DNA of 64,000 nt from Oligoflexia bacterium (GTDB lineage: Bacteria > Bdellovibrionota > Bdellovibrionia > JABDDW01): NCBI GenBank assembly GCA_016715815.1, contig JADJXN010000009.1:15859-79858 (forward strand), written 5' to 3'. The notes under the pieces were generated by a model. The model had not been told where the DNA came from, searched no databases, and worked only from the letters and a program-made list of their open reading frames with translations. Below, in pieces: positions 8,207 through 17,257 of the stretch. Numbering within the stretch: position 1 is the stretch's first letter; each line of letters begins with the position of its first letter. A program made the translations under genes and the position numbers.

Positions 8207-9291
8207 TCAGTAATCTGTTGCTAGTTTTAGTAAATGGCCCGCATCTGTTGAAATATACAACCAACCGTCCGGACCTGAACGCACATGGCGCACACGCATA
8301 TTTTTATTTTTTAGTAATTCTTCCTCAAGTACAACTTTTTCATTTTGAATTTCTACTCTTCTTAAATGTTTACTTGAAAGACAGGCTAGAAATAGGTTGT
8401 TTTTCCATTTTTTCAACTTCTCGCCCTTATAAATATCCATACCTGAAGGAGAAATAGATGGCACCCAAGTTTTTATGGGAAGTTGCATTCCAGGTTTATT
8501 TTTTCCATCTCCTATTTTGGGCCCCCAATACTCACGGCCAGCTGTTACAATAGGCCAGCCGTAGTTTTTTCCACTGTCTATAATGTTAATTTCATCCCCA
8601 CCACGAGGGCCAAACTCTACTTCATATAAAATTTTTGAATCTCCATCATAGACTATACCCTGAGGGTTACGATGCCCATAGGACCAAATTTCGCCAAGTG
8701 CATTTTTAGTTTTAATAAATGGATTACCAGGGTGTGCTTTGCCTAATTCTGTAAGCCTTAAAATTTTTCCGTTATGTACACTTAAATCTTGCGCCTTGTC
8801 CCTTTCATTTCGCTCACCTATTGTCATAAATAATTCAAGGTTTTTTCCCCAAGCTAACCTTGAGCCAAAATGAATAACACTTTCGCCGACAGCATGAGCT
8901 GTAAAAAGCTCTTCATACTGACTAAGAATATTTTCTTTAAGCTTAAACCGAGAAAGAGCAGTTGTATAGTTACCGTCTGACACTTTTTTACTAAATGTAA
9001 AATACACTAAGTTATTTTTATTAAAATTTGGATGAAGCCTTATATCTAACAAACCACCCTGGCCACCTGAGTAAATCTGCACTGGCACCTCAAGTTGAGT
9101 CACTTTTTTTGTTTTTAAATCAAGAAGTTTAAAGACACCTGAGCGCTCTGTAAAAATAATTTGTGTGTTGCTGACAAAATCAAAACCCCAAACTACATCT
9201 TCGCCTTTAAATAAAACTTCCTCTTTAAGCTGATAACTTTGGGCTAAAGCTGAATGAAAGATTAAAATAAGTAATGCAATTTTTTAATCAT
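8207..9291 (-). pseudogene. PQQ-dependent sugar (glucose/sorbosone) dehydrogenase, frameshifted in the signal peptide
   Basis: The long frame (from 9103) has the six-bladed propeller signature of soluble PQQ glucose dehydrogenase/YliI-like enzymes: GGQGGLLDIRLHPNF, YGHRNPQGIVYD, EFGPRGGDEINII and NYGWPIVTAG, with catalytic-type His and Arg residues. Homology continues upstream through FKGEDVVWGFDFV and a good signal peptide tail (LLILIFHSALAQSY). The natural ATG at 9289-9291 is one base out of frame: MIKK is followed by a run of six A (9280-9285 on the plus strand shows T). One more A would restore a start and the full length of about 361 residues. Either the gene is inactivated or this is a homopolymer sequencing error. 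Such enzymes oxidise aldoses in the periplasm using PQQ. Confidence 0.7.
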
Positions 9292-9319
9292 AAAAAATCT
9301 CAGCGATGAGTTCATCATT

Positions 9320-10168
9320 TTAAAACACTCCCAAGTGAACTGAGTGAGAAACAAATTTGTAGCCAATGTTTTGGTAAATCTTATTTGAGGTAGGGTTAGT
9401 TATATCTGTATACAAATTTGTTTCTCGTTTGCCACTATCTAAAAGATGTTGGGTTAATTTTGCCGTTACAATACTGGCATATCCATTGTTTCTTAGCTCT
9501 TTTGGAGTAAACACCAAATTTACTGAGCAAGAGCTTTGAATATCTCTACTCCAACAAGCCATGGAAACAAGCTTGTTCTTCATTTCTAAAACATAAACCA
9601 TATTATTAGTAATTCTTGTTTTTGCTAACTCAACACTATCTACTGGTGGGTCATGGGGCACTGCCTCGTTATGAAAACTCTTAATCCAATCACTAATAGT
9701 TGAAACATCGCTTGTTTCAGCTTTCCTAAATTTAATATCTTTAGGCTCTTTAGGATGGATTACTTTTTTACAGTTATAAATTCCCTGCTCCATATTAATT
9801 TTTGTTTTCTGACCTGTGCCTTCAATTAAAGGCTTAAATAACTTTGTAGTTTCAAGCTCCCCAATCACCCCATTAAATGGAATATTAAAATTCAAAAAAT
9901 GCTCAAATAACTTTTTCAATCTTGAATAATTTGCTACTGGAGTAGGTATTAAATTTTGGTTAGTGAAGTAGCGCCCGCAGATAAGAGCACCCCAAAAAGC
10001 ATCACCATCAAAGAGAGCACTTTGGTAAAGACAATCCGTGGAATTTGAACAATACATATAAGCCAAACCAAGAAATAGACTGTTTTTTGCCTCTTCTTTT
10101 TTTAAAAAAGGAGAAACTTCACTCCAGAATATTTTTGGGTTGTTATAGGTTTTTACTATTTCAGGCAT
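9320..10168 (-). CDS. GNAT-family N-acetyltransferase with an N-terminal extension
   Basis: The 282-residue protein has a C-terminal GNAT fold (about 145-282): the acetyl-CoA loop region NLVFTPKELRNNGYASIVTAKL (an R-x-x-G/N-x-G/A-type pyrophosphate loop) and the strand/helix ending NPTSNKIYQNIGYKFVS. The N-terminal half is a second degenerate domain, as seen in two-domain GNATs. The acceptor is unknown. It lies 2 nt downstream of the YCII gene, probably in one transcript, and the frameshifted sugar dehydrogenase start is 28 nt further on. Confidence 0.8.
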   Translation of the reverse strand: MPEIVKTYNNPKIFWSEVSPFLKKEEAKNSLFLGLAYMYCSNSTDCLYQSALFDGDAFWGALICGRYFTNQNLIPTPVANYSRLKKLFEHFLNFNIPFNGVIGELETTKLFKPLIEGTGQKTKINMEQGIYNCKKVIHPKEPKDIKFRKAETSDVSTISDWIKSFHNEAVPHDPPVDSVELAKTRITNNMVYVLEMKNKLVSMACWSRDIQSSCSVNLVFTPKELRNNGYASIVTAKLTQHLLDSGKRETNLYTDITNPTSNKIYQNIGYKFVSHSVHLGVF

Positions 10169-10170
10169 AA

Positions 10171-10461
10171 TTATCCAAGATAGTTGTTTTCTGCATTAGC
10201 TATCTGCCAAGTCCGGATCTTATAACTTCTAACTCCCTCAATAACAAAGGGATCAGACTGTGCAATAGTATTAGCCTCAAACTTATCCGCTGCTTTAATT
10301 ACAACCATACCAGAAGGATCATCAGTGAAAGGGCCGCAAAGAACAAGCCTACCCTCTTGATCAAGCTTTTTAAGATGCTTAATGTGCTGTTTAATAACTT
10401 CTTGAGTAGTTTTTTTATTTTGAATTTTGTTGAGCAAAATTACGTATAGAATATTTTGCAT
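10171..10461 (-). CDS. YCII-family small protein
   Basis: This 96-residue single-domain protein of the dimeric alpha+beta barrel YCII family shows HIKHLKKLDQEGRLVLCGPF near residues 26-45, followed by DDPSGMVVIKAADKFEANTIAQSDPFV, with the conserved His and Asp residues expected in the active-site pocket. Family members include chlorinated muconolactone-type and uncharacterised enzymes. The reaction here cannot be assigned. It is the first gene of a pair with the GNAT gene (2-nt gap). The tRNA-Glu and a palindromic repeat lie just upstream. Confidence 0.85.
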   Translation of the reverse strand: MQNILYVILLNKIQNKKTTQEVIKQHIKHLKKLDQEGRLVLCGPFTDDPSGMVVIKAADKFEANTIAQSDPFVIEGVRSYKIRTWQIANAENNYLG

Positions 10462-10476
10462 CGACTGTTAATTCCC

Positions 10477-10520
10477 ATATCAGATATCCGATATCAGATA
10501 TCTGATATCGGAGTGTGGTT
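10477..10520. repeat. GATATC-rich palindromic repeat next to tRNA-Glu
   Basis: The segment contains interleaved GATATC units, including a 24-bp perfect palindrome at 10488-10511 (CCGATATCAGAT and its reverse complement). It directly follows the 3' end of tRNA-Glu on the minus strand. A related copy lies at 42588-42632, where it also follows a tRNA 3' end. The shared block is GATATCGGAGTG plus GGTTC on the plus strand. It may form a long hairpin at the end of the tRNA transcript. Confidence 0.75.
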
Positions 10521-10523
10521 CGA

Positions 10524-10599
10524 TGGCGTCCCCACGGGGATTCGAACCCCGGTATTTACCGTGAAAGGGTAATGTCCTAGGCCTCTAGACGATGGGGAC
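10524..10599 (-). tRNA. tRNA-Glu (UUC)
   Basis: The 76-nt gene folds as a cloverleaf: acceptor GTCCCCA / TGGGGAC, T-loop TTCGAAT within a GGGG/CCCC stem, anticodon loop CTTTCAC with TTC at positions 34-36. The CCA is encoded (10524-10526 on the plus strand reads TGG). It lies 2 nt from tRNA-Lys and is likely cut from one precursor. Confidence 0.97.
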
Positions 10600-10601
10600 G
10601 C

Positions 10602-10678
10602 TGGTGAGCCGCGGTGGACTCGAACCACCGACCCTCTCCTTAAAAGGGAGATGCTCTAACCAACTGAGCTAGCGGCCC
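10602..10678 (-). tRNA. tRNA-Lys (UUU)
   Basis: The 77-nt gene has acceptor GGGCCGC / GCGGCTC (with one G-U pair), D-arm AGCTCAGTTGGTTAGAGCA, anticodon stem TCTCC/GGAGA with loop CTTTTAA (TTT), T-loop TTCGAGT and an encoded CCA. It is upstream of tRNA-Glu in the same direction. Confidence 0.97.
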
Positions 10679-10731
10679 TAATAAAAAAACGTGAACTAGA
10701 GTTTTATAAGCCCTAGAAATAACTGTCAATG

Positions 10732-12030
10732 TTAACTTTTAAATAATGGTTTCACCCAGATAGTGGCTTTTCTGTCAGGCCCCGTAGAGATAATGTCACA
10801 CCCTATGCCTACCTGCTTTTCAATGAAAGAAATATAGTCTTTTGCTTCTTTTGGAAGCTCTGATTTTTTGCTAACTCCGTCAATATCCTTAGACCAGCCT
10901 TTAAAGCTTTTATAAATAGGCTCCACCCCCTCTAAAACCTTGGCAGATGTTGGAAAATCGGTGATTTTTTTACCCTTATATTTATAACCCACAGCCACTT
11001 TTAGCTCATCAAGGCCCGTTAAAACATCAAGCTTCATTAAAGACAAAGAAGTAAGCCCATTAACCCTAATAGCATACTTTAAAGCCACAAGATCAAGCCA
11101 CCCACAGCGGCGCCTTCTACCTGTTGTAGCCCCAAATTCTGAGCCCTTTTTTTGAATTAATTCACCAATATCGTCATGAAGCTCGGTAGGAAAAGGCCCC
11201 GTGCCCACCCTTGTGGTATAGGCCTTTGTAATACCAATAACCTTTTTAACACTACTTGGCCCAAGCCCTGTGCCTGTGCATGCCCCACCAGCCACAGTAT
11301 TACTTGAAGTTACAAAGGGGTAAGTTCCATGCAATAAATCTAAAAGAGTGCCCTGAGCGCCTTCAAATAAAACCTTTTTTTTCTTCTTCATAGCAAGGCT
11401 GATCATTAAACCTGGGTCATCTATTCTATGCACTTCAAGCTGGCGCCCAAGCTCCATGTATTTATCATGAAGCTCTGCCACACTTAATGGGCGGGATCTA
11501 AAAAAGTTTTCAATTAAAAAGTTTTTTTCCTCTAATGCGACAGTCAGTTTTTGCTTAAGTGCTTCTGAATCAAAAAGATCACGAAATAAAACCGCCTTGC
11601 GGGAAGCCCTATCTTCATAAGCGGGGCCAATGCCGCGGCCGGTGGTCCCTATTTTTTCTCTACCTAATCTTTCCTCACGGCTTTGATCTATAATTTTATG
11701 GTAAGGCATAATTAAAGTAGCCCCATCAGCAATAAGAAGCTGGCGTGGGTTTGTTAGAATTCCTTTTTCTTTAAGGGCATTTATTTCTGTAATTAAAACT
11801 TCAGGGTCTAAAACAACACCACTTGCTATTATACAAGTGCAGCGCTTATGTAAAATTCCAGAAGGTATTAGATGTAAAACTGTTTTTTGGCCATTTACCA
11901 CAAGGGTGTGGCCAGCGTTATTACCACCTTGGTAGCGAACCACTATGTCTGCTTGACTTGAAAATACGTCTACTACTTTGCCTTTACCCTCATCTCCCCA
12001 CTGCGCCCCAACAACAACAATACCTGACAT
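10732..12030 (-). CDS. purA: Adenylosuccinate synthetase PurA
   Basis: PurA joins IMP and aspartate using GTP, the first step from IMP to AMP. The start is set at 12028-12030 (MSGIVVVGAQWGDEGKGK), because AAAGGAGA lies just before it and the family N-terminus matches there; 432 residues is the usual length. Motifs: the GTP P-loop-like GDEGKGK with catalytic Asp, the NNAGHT loop with catalytic His, GTTGRGIGPAYEDR (IMP binding), EGAQGTLLD and TTGRRRRCGW. It follows the aminotransferase and leuS genes in a probable operon, with 4 nt between it and the aminotransferase stop. Confidence 0.97.
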   Translation of the reverse strand: MSGIVVVGAQWGDEGKGKVVDVFSSQADIVVRYQGGNNAGHTLVVNGQKTVLHLIPSGILHKRCTCIIASGVVLDPEVLITEINALKEKGILTNPRQLLIADGATLIMPYHKIIDQSREERLGREKIGTTGRGIGPAYEDRASRKAVLFRDLFDSEALKQKLTVALEEKNFLIENFFRSRPLSVAELHDKYMELGRQLEVHRIDDPGLMISLAMKKKKKVLFEGAQGTLLDLLHGTYPFVTSSNTVAGGACTGTGLGPSSVKKVIGITKAYTTRVGTGPFPTELHDDIGELIQKKGSEFGATTGRRRRCGWLDLVALKYAIRVNGLTSLSLMKLDVLTGLDELKVAVGYKYKGKKITDFPTSAKVLEGVEPIYKSFKGWSKDIDGVSKKSELPKEAKDYISFIEKQVGIGCDIISTGPDRKATIWVKPLFKS

Positions 12031-12034
12031 ATAT

Positions 12035-13129
12035 TTAATTCTCCTTTTTATAACCAAGGTCTTTTAGTGTGAACTCTAAAGCTTTAAGCATTGATACAAC
12101 ATCAAAAATACTGCAATAACCCATATGCCCTAATCTAAAAATTTTGCCTTTAACATGGTCTTGGCCGCCAATAATGGTAAAGCCATATTTTTTAAACATA
12201 TGCTCTACAATTTTTTCTCCGTCTATACCCTGTGGTGCATACACTGCTGTAATACTGTTTGATGGGTTTTGCGCAAAAAGTTTAAGCCCCAATGCCTTAA
12301 CACCTTCCCTAGTTGCCTGGGCTAGTTTTTCATGGCGGTCAAAAACATTTTCTAAACCTTCTTCAAAAATCATATCAAGTGAAACACTTAAACCCTGAAT
12401 GAGAGAAATAGCTGGTGTAAAATGAGTTTGATTTTTTGCTAGCATTTCTAGCTCTTTTAAAACATTAAAATAATATTTTGGTAATGTGGATTGCTCTGCA
12501 AATTTTAAAGCCTTAGTGCTCACACTCATCATTGAAAGCCCAGGGGGAAGCATAAAAGCCTTTTGTGAGCCTGAAATCACTACATCAAGACCCCAGTCAT
12601 CTGTTTTTATGTTACTAACACCAATAGCGGTTATACCATCTACAAGCATAAGTGTTTGGGGGTGTTTTTTAATTAGCTCTCCGAGAGCTTTTACGTCATG
12701 GTGAACACCCGTTGAAGTTTCACAAATTTGGGTAAAAATACCTTTAACGTTTTTTTCTTTTTCTAAAAGTTTTTTTACATCATTTATATCTACGGAATTT
12801 CCCCACTCAACATCTAAATTAATAACCTCAAGGCCATAAATTTTTGCCTGCTCGCTCCAACGCTCACCAAATTTTCCTGAGCGCACAACAATAACTTTAT
12901 CTCCTTTGGAGAAAAAGTTAACCACACTTGATTCCATAGCACCCGAGCCAACGCTTGCATGAAGTAAAACATCATTTTTAGTTTGAAACACAAACTGTAA
13001 TTGCTTTTTAACTTTTTCTAAAACAGCTTCAAATTCTTTAGTGCGGTGGTGAATGATGGGCTTTGCCATTTCTAGTAAAACTTGTTCTGGAATTTGTGAG
13101 GGCCCAGGGGCCATGAGATATTTCTTCAT
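12035..13129 (-). CDS. Class V pyridoxal-phosphate aminotransferase (alanine-glyoxylate / serine-pyruvate type)
   Basis: This 364-residue PLP enzyme begins MKKYLMAPGPSQIP, a typical opening for the alanine-glyoxylate/serine-glyoxylate aminotransferase and soluble-hydrogenase-subunit group. Further markers are IHHRTKEF, the PLP Asp in MLVDGITAIG and the Schiff-base Lys in ISGSQKAFMLPPG (about residue 192). Substrates cannot be separated within this group by eye; SerC-type phosphoserine activity is a possible alternative in bacteria without canonical serC. Its start overlaps the leuS stop by 4 bp and purA follows after 4 nt, so leuS, this gene and purA appear co-transcribed. Confidence 0.85.
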   Translation of the reverse strand: MKKYLMAPGPSQIPEQVLLEMAKPIIHHRTKEFEAVLEKVKKQLQFVFQTKNDVLLHASVGSGAMESSVVNFFSKGDKVIVVRSGKFGERWSEQAKIYGLEVINLDVEWGNSVDINDVKKLLEKEKNVKGIFTQICETSTGVHHDVKALGELIKKHPQTLMLVDGITAIGVSNIKTDDWGLDVVISGSQKAFMLPPGLSMMSVSTKALKFAEQSTLPKYYFNVLKELEMLAKNQTHFTPAISLIQGLSVSLDMIFEEGLENVFDRHEKLAQATREGVKALGLKLFAQNPSNSITAVYAPQGIDGEKIVEHMFKKYGFTIIGGQDHVKGKIFRLGHMGYCSIFDVVSMLKALEFTLKDLGYKKEN

Positions 13130-15498
13130 GTCTTTGCTATAAGATTTAAAATCTTTCCTTGTTTATAAATAATTTTATCTGGTTTGCCACTAGGTATTTG
13201 GTTTTTTACTGCTACTATATTTAATGCAAGGCCTAAGGCCTCAGCTTCTGTTGCGGTGGGTGAAATTTCAATGGTTCCACGCATTTTACCGTTAACCTGC
13301 ACACCCATGGTAATCACATCGTCTTTTACAAGCTCTGGGTTATAACTAGGCCACAAAGCCAAATTGACAAAGCCTTTTTCACCTAAGGCTTGCCAAATTT
13401 CCTCGCTCATATGGGGGGCAAAGGGCATCATAAGTTGGCAAAGTAGCTTTATCACTTTGCGCGGTTTTAGCTCGAGTTTATAGAGCTCATTAACTAAAAT
13501 CATCATTTGGCTGATGGCTGTGTTAAAGCTCATGCTCTCAATATCTTCTGTTACTTTCTTAATTGTTTTATGTAAAAGTTTTTCTATTTCAGATGGTATT
13601 GGTAAATCTTGTGCAACCACTTTTCCAGAATCATCAAAGACCAAACGCCACACGCGCTCTAAAAAGCGCCTCACCCCTTCAATACCGGTTGTGGCCCAGG
13701 GTTTATCTTTATCAAAAGGGCCCATAAAACAAATGTACATTCTCACGGCATCGGCTCCATAATTTTTTCTAACTTCATCAGGGTCAATGGTGTTACCACG
13801 GGACTTTGACATTTTCTCGCCATCAGGGCCAAGTAACATTCCCTGATGAGCTAGTTTTTTAAAAGGCTCATCATAAGAAGTCAGCCCCACATCAAAAAGT
13901 ACTTTTTGCCAAAACCGAGCATAGAGTAAATGCCCTACTGTATGCTCCGGTCCTCCAACGTATAAATCCACAGGCATCCAGTATTTTTGTGCATCATGTG
14001 AGAATGCTTCGTTCTCGTTTTTGGGATCTGTATATCTTAAAAAATACCATGAAGAGCCGGCAGAGCCGGGCATTGTATCGGTTTCGCGTTTGCCTCCAGC
14101 ATACTTAACCCAGTTAGAATTTCTAGCTAGCGGTGCTTCACCTTTTTCTGAAGGTTCATAGTCTGCCACTTCTGGCAAAACCACAGGAAGCTCGTCTTTA
14201 GAGAGAGTTTTAATTGAGCCATCAGATAAATGCACCACAGGAAAAGGCTCACCCCAATAGCGCTGGCGGCTAAACAGCCAGTCGCGCAATTTATACTGCA
14301 CTTGTTTTTTGCCAAGACCACGTTTGACAATTTCATCAATCATTTTTTTAATTGCTGAAGCCTTTTCAAGGCTATTTAAAAAATCGCTATTAACTAATTT
14401 ACCATCACCATCAAAGGGTAAATCTCCCCCCTCAAGCACTCTTTTAATTTCAAGATTAAATTTTTTTGCAAATTCAAAATCACGGGCGTCATGGGCAGGT
14501 ACTGCCATTATGGCTCCTGTACCATAATCCATTAAAACGTAATCAGAGATCCAAATGGGAATTTTTTGATTGTTAAAAGGGTTAATGGCATAGGCCCCGC
14601 TAAAAACTCCGGTTTTATCTTCGTTAGCTTTACGGCTTACTTCACTTTTTGAAAGCGCTTGGGTGATATAATTTTTAATTTCTGTGGTTTGATTTATTTT
14701 TTTACACAAAGGATGTTCTGGCGCCACAACCATAAATGTAGCACCAAAAATAGTATCAGGGCGGGTTGTGTAAACCACCAAATCTTCATCAGTTGTGGTT
14801 TTAAATTTAATTTCAGCACCCTCAGATTTCCCAATCCAATTTCTTTGCCCATCTTTGGTGCGCTCGGGCCAATCAAGCTTGTCTAAATCTTTTAAAAGCC
14901 TTTCAGCATAATCTGTAATTTTAAGCATCCACTGTTTCATAGGCATACGCACTACAGGATGCCCACCACGCTCAGATTTACCATCGACTACTTCTTCATT
15001 GGCTAAAACTGTTTTTAAAGCTGGGCACCAGTTTACTGGCACTTCTTTTTGGTAAGCAAGGCCGCGCTCAAAAAGTTTTGTAAAAATAAATTGTGTCCAT
15101 TTGTAATATTTTGGATCACAAGTGGAAACCTCTCTTGACCAATCAAAACTGTAACCAAAAGATTTTAGTTGGCGCCTAAAATTATCAATGGCTTTTTGAG
15201 TGGTAATTGCCGGATGGATTCCGGTTTGAATGGCATACTGCTCAGCAGGTAAGCCAAAGGCATCATAACCCATAGGGTGAAGAACGTTAAACCCTTGAGC
15301 TCTCTTATAGCGCGCCACAATATCTGTTGGTGTGTAAGAAACTAAATGCCCCACATGAAGGCCTGCCCCTGATGGGTAAGGGAACATATCAAGAGCGTAG
15401 TATTTTGGTTTTTGAGATTTTTTATCGGCTAAAAAGCAATGGGCTTCCTCCCATTTTTTTTGCCATTTTTGATCAATTTCAGTGTGGTTGTAGCTCAT
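13126..15498 (-). CDS. leuS: Leucyl-tRNA synthetase
   Basis: LeuS charges tRNA-Leu. At 790 residues it is slightly short of the 820-860 usual in Proteobacteria but all parts are present: HIGH-type motif (FPYPSGAGLHVGHLVSYT, about 40-57), the CP1 editing domain with TTRPDTIFGATFMVVAPEH and GTGAIMAVPAHDARD, the leucine-specific region with GSAGSSWYFLRYTD, the KMSKS loop (GEKMSKSRGNTIDPDE, about 555-570) and a C-terminal domain ending in GKPDKIIYKQGKILNLI. It is the first gene of a three-gene run with the aminotransferase and purA, and is divergent from the LptE-like gene. Confidence 0.97.
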   Translation of the reverse strand: MSYNHTEIDQKWQKKWEEAHCFLADKKSQKPKYYALDMFPYPSGAGLHVGHLVSYTPTDIVARYKRAQGFNVLHPMGYDAFGLPAEQYAIQTGIHPAITTQKAIDNFRRQLKSFGYSFDWSREVSTCDPKYYKWTQFIFTKLFERGLAYQKEVPVNWCPALKTVLANEEVVDGKSERGGHPVVRMPMKQWMLKITDYAERLLKDLDKLDWPERTKDGQRNWIGKSEGAEIKFKTTTDEDLVVYTTRPDTIFGATFMVVAPEHPLCKKINQTTEIKNYITQALSKSEVSRKANEDKTGVFSGAYAINPFNNQKIPIWISDYVLMDYGTGAIMAVPAHDARDFEFAKKFNLEIKRVLEGGDLPFDGDGKLVNSDFLNSLEKASAIKKMIDEIVKRGLGKKQVQYKLRDWLFSRQRYWGEPFPVVHLSDGSIKTLSKDELPVVLPEVADYEPSEKGEAPLARNSNWVKYAGGKRETDTMPGSAGSSWYFLRYTDPKNENEAFSHDAQKYWMPVDLYVGGPEHTVGHLLYARFWQKVLFDVGLTSYDEPFKKLAHQGMLLGPDGEKMSKSRGNTIDPDEVRKNYGADAVRMYICFMGPFDKDKPWATTGIEGVRRFLERVWRLVFDDSGKVVAQDLPIPSEIEKLLHKTIKKVTEDIESMSFNTAISQMMILVNELYKLELKPRKVIKLLCQLMMPFAPHMSEEIWQALGEKGFVNLALWPSYNPELVKDDVITMGVQVNGKMRGTIEISPTATEAEALGLALNIVAVKNQIPSGKPDKIIYKQGKILNLIAKT

Positions 15499-15579
15499 AC
15501 AGTAGGGATCTATTTATAATCAGCAAATTTCATTTTTGAAAGCTTGTTTTTGTGTGCAAAAAAAATTAAAGTGGTTTTA

Positions 15580-16176
15580 ATGAAATTCTTCTTACTTTTA
15601 GCTCTAACGGCACACCTTTTTGGGTGCGCAAGCTATCATCTGGGCCATTACAAACGTCATTTGCCAGGGGGCTATGACCGTGTGGCCATCCCCATGTTTA
15701 CTAATAAAACCGATGAAGTAGGCATTGAAAACTACTTTACAAAGGCTTTAAAGTTTGAATTTGAGAGAAGCCGCCTTGCTACTGTCACCTCAAAAGAACA
15801 TGCTCAAATTATAATAGAGGGTTTTATTAAATCTGTTGATTATGTTGGTGGTAGCCCCACTAAATATGATGAGAAAGAGGGTCTTCAAACTCCTACCAAT
15901 TCAAACACAAACCCGCTACCAAAGGGTACAACACTTTTTAAATCTTACACAGCTAGCTTGGTTGTTCAGCTTGTGGCAAAAAAAGTATCTGATAACACCA
16001 TTATTTGGACAGGAGATTTTAGCTCCTCTAAAGGTTTCTCAGGCGCACTTATAGGCTCCCCACAATATAATTATGCAAACCCACTTTATAATCAAAGTGC
16101 AAGGGTGCAAACCATTGAAAAGCAGGCTAAAGAGATGATGCTTGAAGCCCATGACCGCATGACGGAGAACTTTTAA
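15580..16176 (+). CDS. lptE: LPS-assembly lipoprotein, LptE-like
   Basis: The frame opens at 15544, but the start is placed at 15580 (MKFFLLLALTAHLFGCASY) because this gives a complete lipoprotein signal with lipobox LFGC, leaving about 198 residues. The sequence GYDRVAIPMFTNKTDEVGIENYFTKALKFEF is the classic LptE/RlpB N-terminal pattern: a strand ending in P.F.N.T followed by the E..... FT.AL..EF helix. LptE plugs the LptD barrel in the outer membrane and helps insert LPS. The leuS-lptE-holA neighbourhood is common in Proteobacteria, although here leuS is on the other strand. holA follows 1 nt later. Confidence 0.82.
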   Translation: MKFFLLLALTAHLFGCASYHLGHYKRHLPGGYDRVAIPMFTNKTDEVGIENYFTKALKFEFERSRLATVTSKEHAQIIIEGFIKSVDYVGGSPTKYDEKEGLQTPTNSNTNPLPKGTTLFKSYTASLVVQLVAKKVSDNTIIWTGDFSSSKGFSGALIGSPQYNYANPLYNQSARVQTIEKQAKEMMLEAHDRMTENF

Positions 16177-16177
16177 A

Positions 16178-17200
16178 ATGTCTACTCAAGAAGCAAAAGT
16201 AGTAAGCCAAAAAATTAATCAAGGGCAATTTGCACCACTTTACTTATTTACTGGTGATGAAGTTTTTATGATTGATGAGCTCCTAAGTCTTTTAAAGGAA
16301 AAGGTCATTGGTGATAGCTTGGCTGATTTTAACCTAAATACTTTTTATGCTTCAGATGTAGAAGTGGAAACTATTATTGACACCGTACAAACACTACCAA
16401 TGATGGCACCAAGAAGACTTGTAATTGTAAAGCAAGCTGAGGATTTTAATGCCTCAGAACTTGAAAAACTAGCTTGCCTTGTTGATGAGCCCGTAGACAC
16501 AACAACTTTAGTTTTTGTAGCTAATAAAGTGGATATGCGCAAAAAGTTTTTTAAACTTTTTGATCAAAACGGAGTGGTTGTTAAATTTCAAAAACCTTTT
16601 GAAAATCAACTGGCTCCCTGGATACACCACATTGCTAAAAAACATGGTGTGAGCTTAACCCCACAAGCTGTGGAACTTGTGCGTGAGTGCGTAGGTGCAC
16701 ATTTAAGTGATATTAATAACGAGCTAGCAAAAGCCGTTTCTTATGTGGGTAGCGTAAAATCTGAGCTTGATGTTGATGATTTAAAAAGCGTTATTAGCCG
16801 CACCCGTGTGGATAGCGTGTTTCAGCTTGTAAATAGCATGAGCTCTAGTGACACAGCTTCTGCTTTAACTTACTTAGCTAATCTTTTAGAGCACGGAGAA
16901 AATGAAATCGCTGTTTTAACCATGATTATTAGGCACTATAGAATTTTACTTTTATGCAATGAGGGTTTGCGTGAGGGCTTAAGTGCTCCTCAAATTGCTT
17001 CTCGCGTAGGTGTACATGGCTTTTTTATTAAAGATTATATTCAACAAGCAAGGTCTCAAAACGTTAAAAGCCTTGAACGTATTTATGCCATCTTGTTAGA
17101 TACTGATAGGGCTTTAAAGTCCAACCCCCTAGCCTCCCATATTTGGCTTGAGAATTTAATCTTGCAATCTTGTAAACAGCCCGTTTCTTTGGGTGTTTAG
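16178..17200 (+). CDS. holA: DNA polymerase III delta subunit HolA
   Basis: HolA is the clamp-loader subunit that opens the beta ring. The 340-residue protein matches the family: FTGDEVFMIDELLSLLK at the N-terminus (FLxGxExxLI type), MMAPRRLVIVKQAEDFN, the AAA-like region TTLVFVANKVDMRKKFFK and the C-terminal collar domain with AVLTMIIRHYRILL. As expected for delta, there is no functional Walker A site. It begins 1 nt after the LptE-like gene, a common pairing. Confidence 0.93.
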   Translation: MSTQEAKVVSQKINQGQFAPLYLFTGDEVFMIDELLSLLKEKVIGDSLADFNLNTFYASDVEVETIIDTVQTLPMMAPRRLVIVKQAEDFNASELEKLACLVDEPVDTTTLVFVANKVDMRKKFFKLFDQNGVVVKFQKPFENQLAPWIHHIAKKHGVSLTPQAVELVRECVGAHLSDINNELAKAVSYVGSVKSELDVDDLKSVISRTRVDSVFQLVNSMSSSDTASALTYLANLLEHGENEIAVLTMIIRHYRILLLCNEGLREGLSAPQIASRVGVHGFFIKDYIQQARSQNVKSLERIYAILLDTDRALKSNPLASHIWLENLILQSCKQPVSLGV

Positions 17201-17257
17201 GTTTTTTACTTCTCTCAGCATAGCCTTGTGTTTCTAAAGTTGTTTTTAACACTTTCT

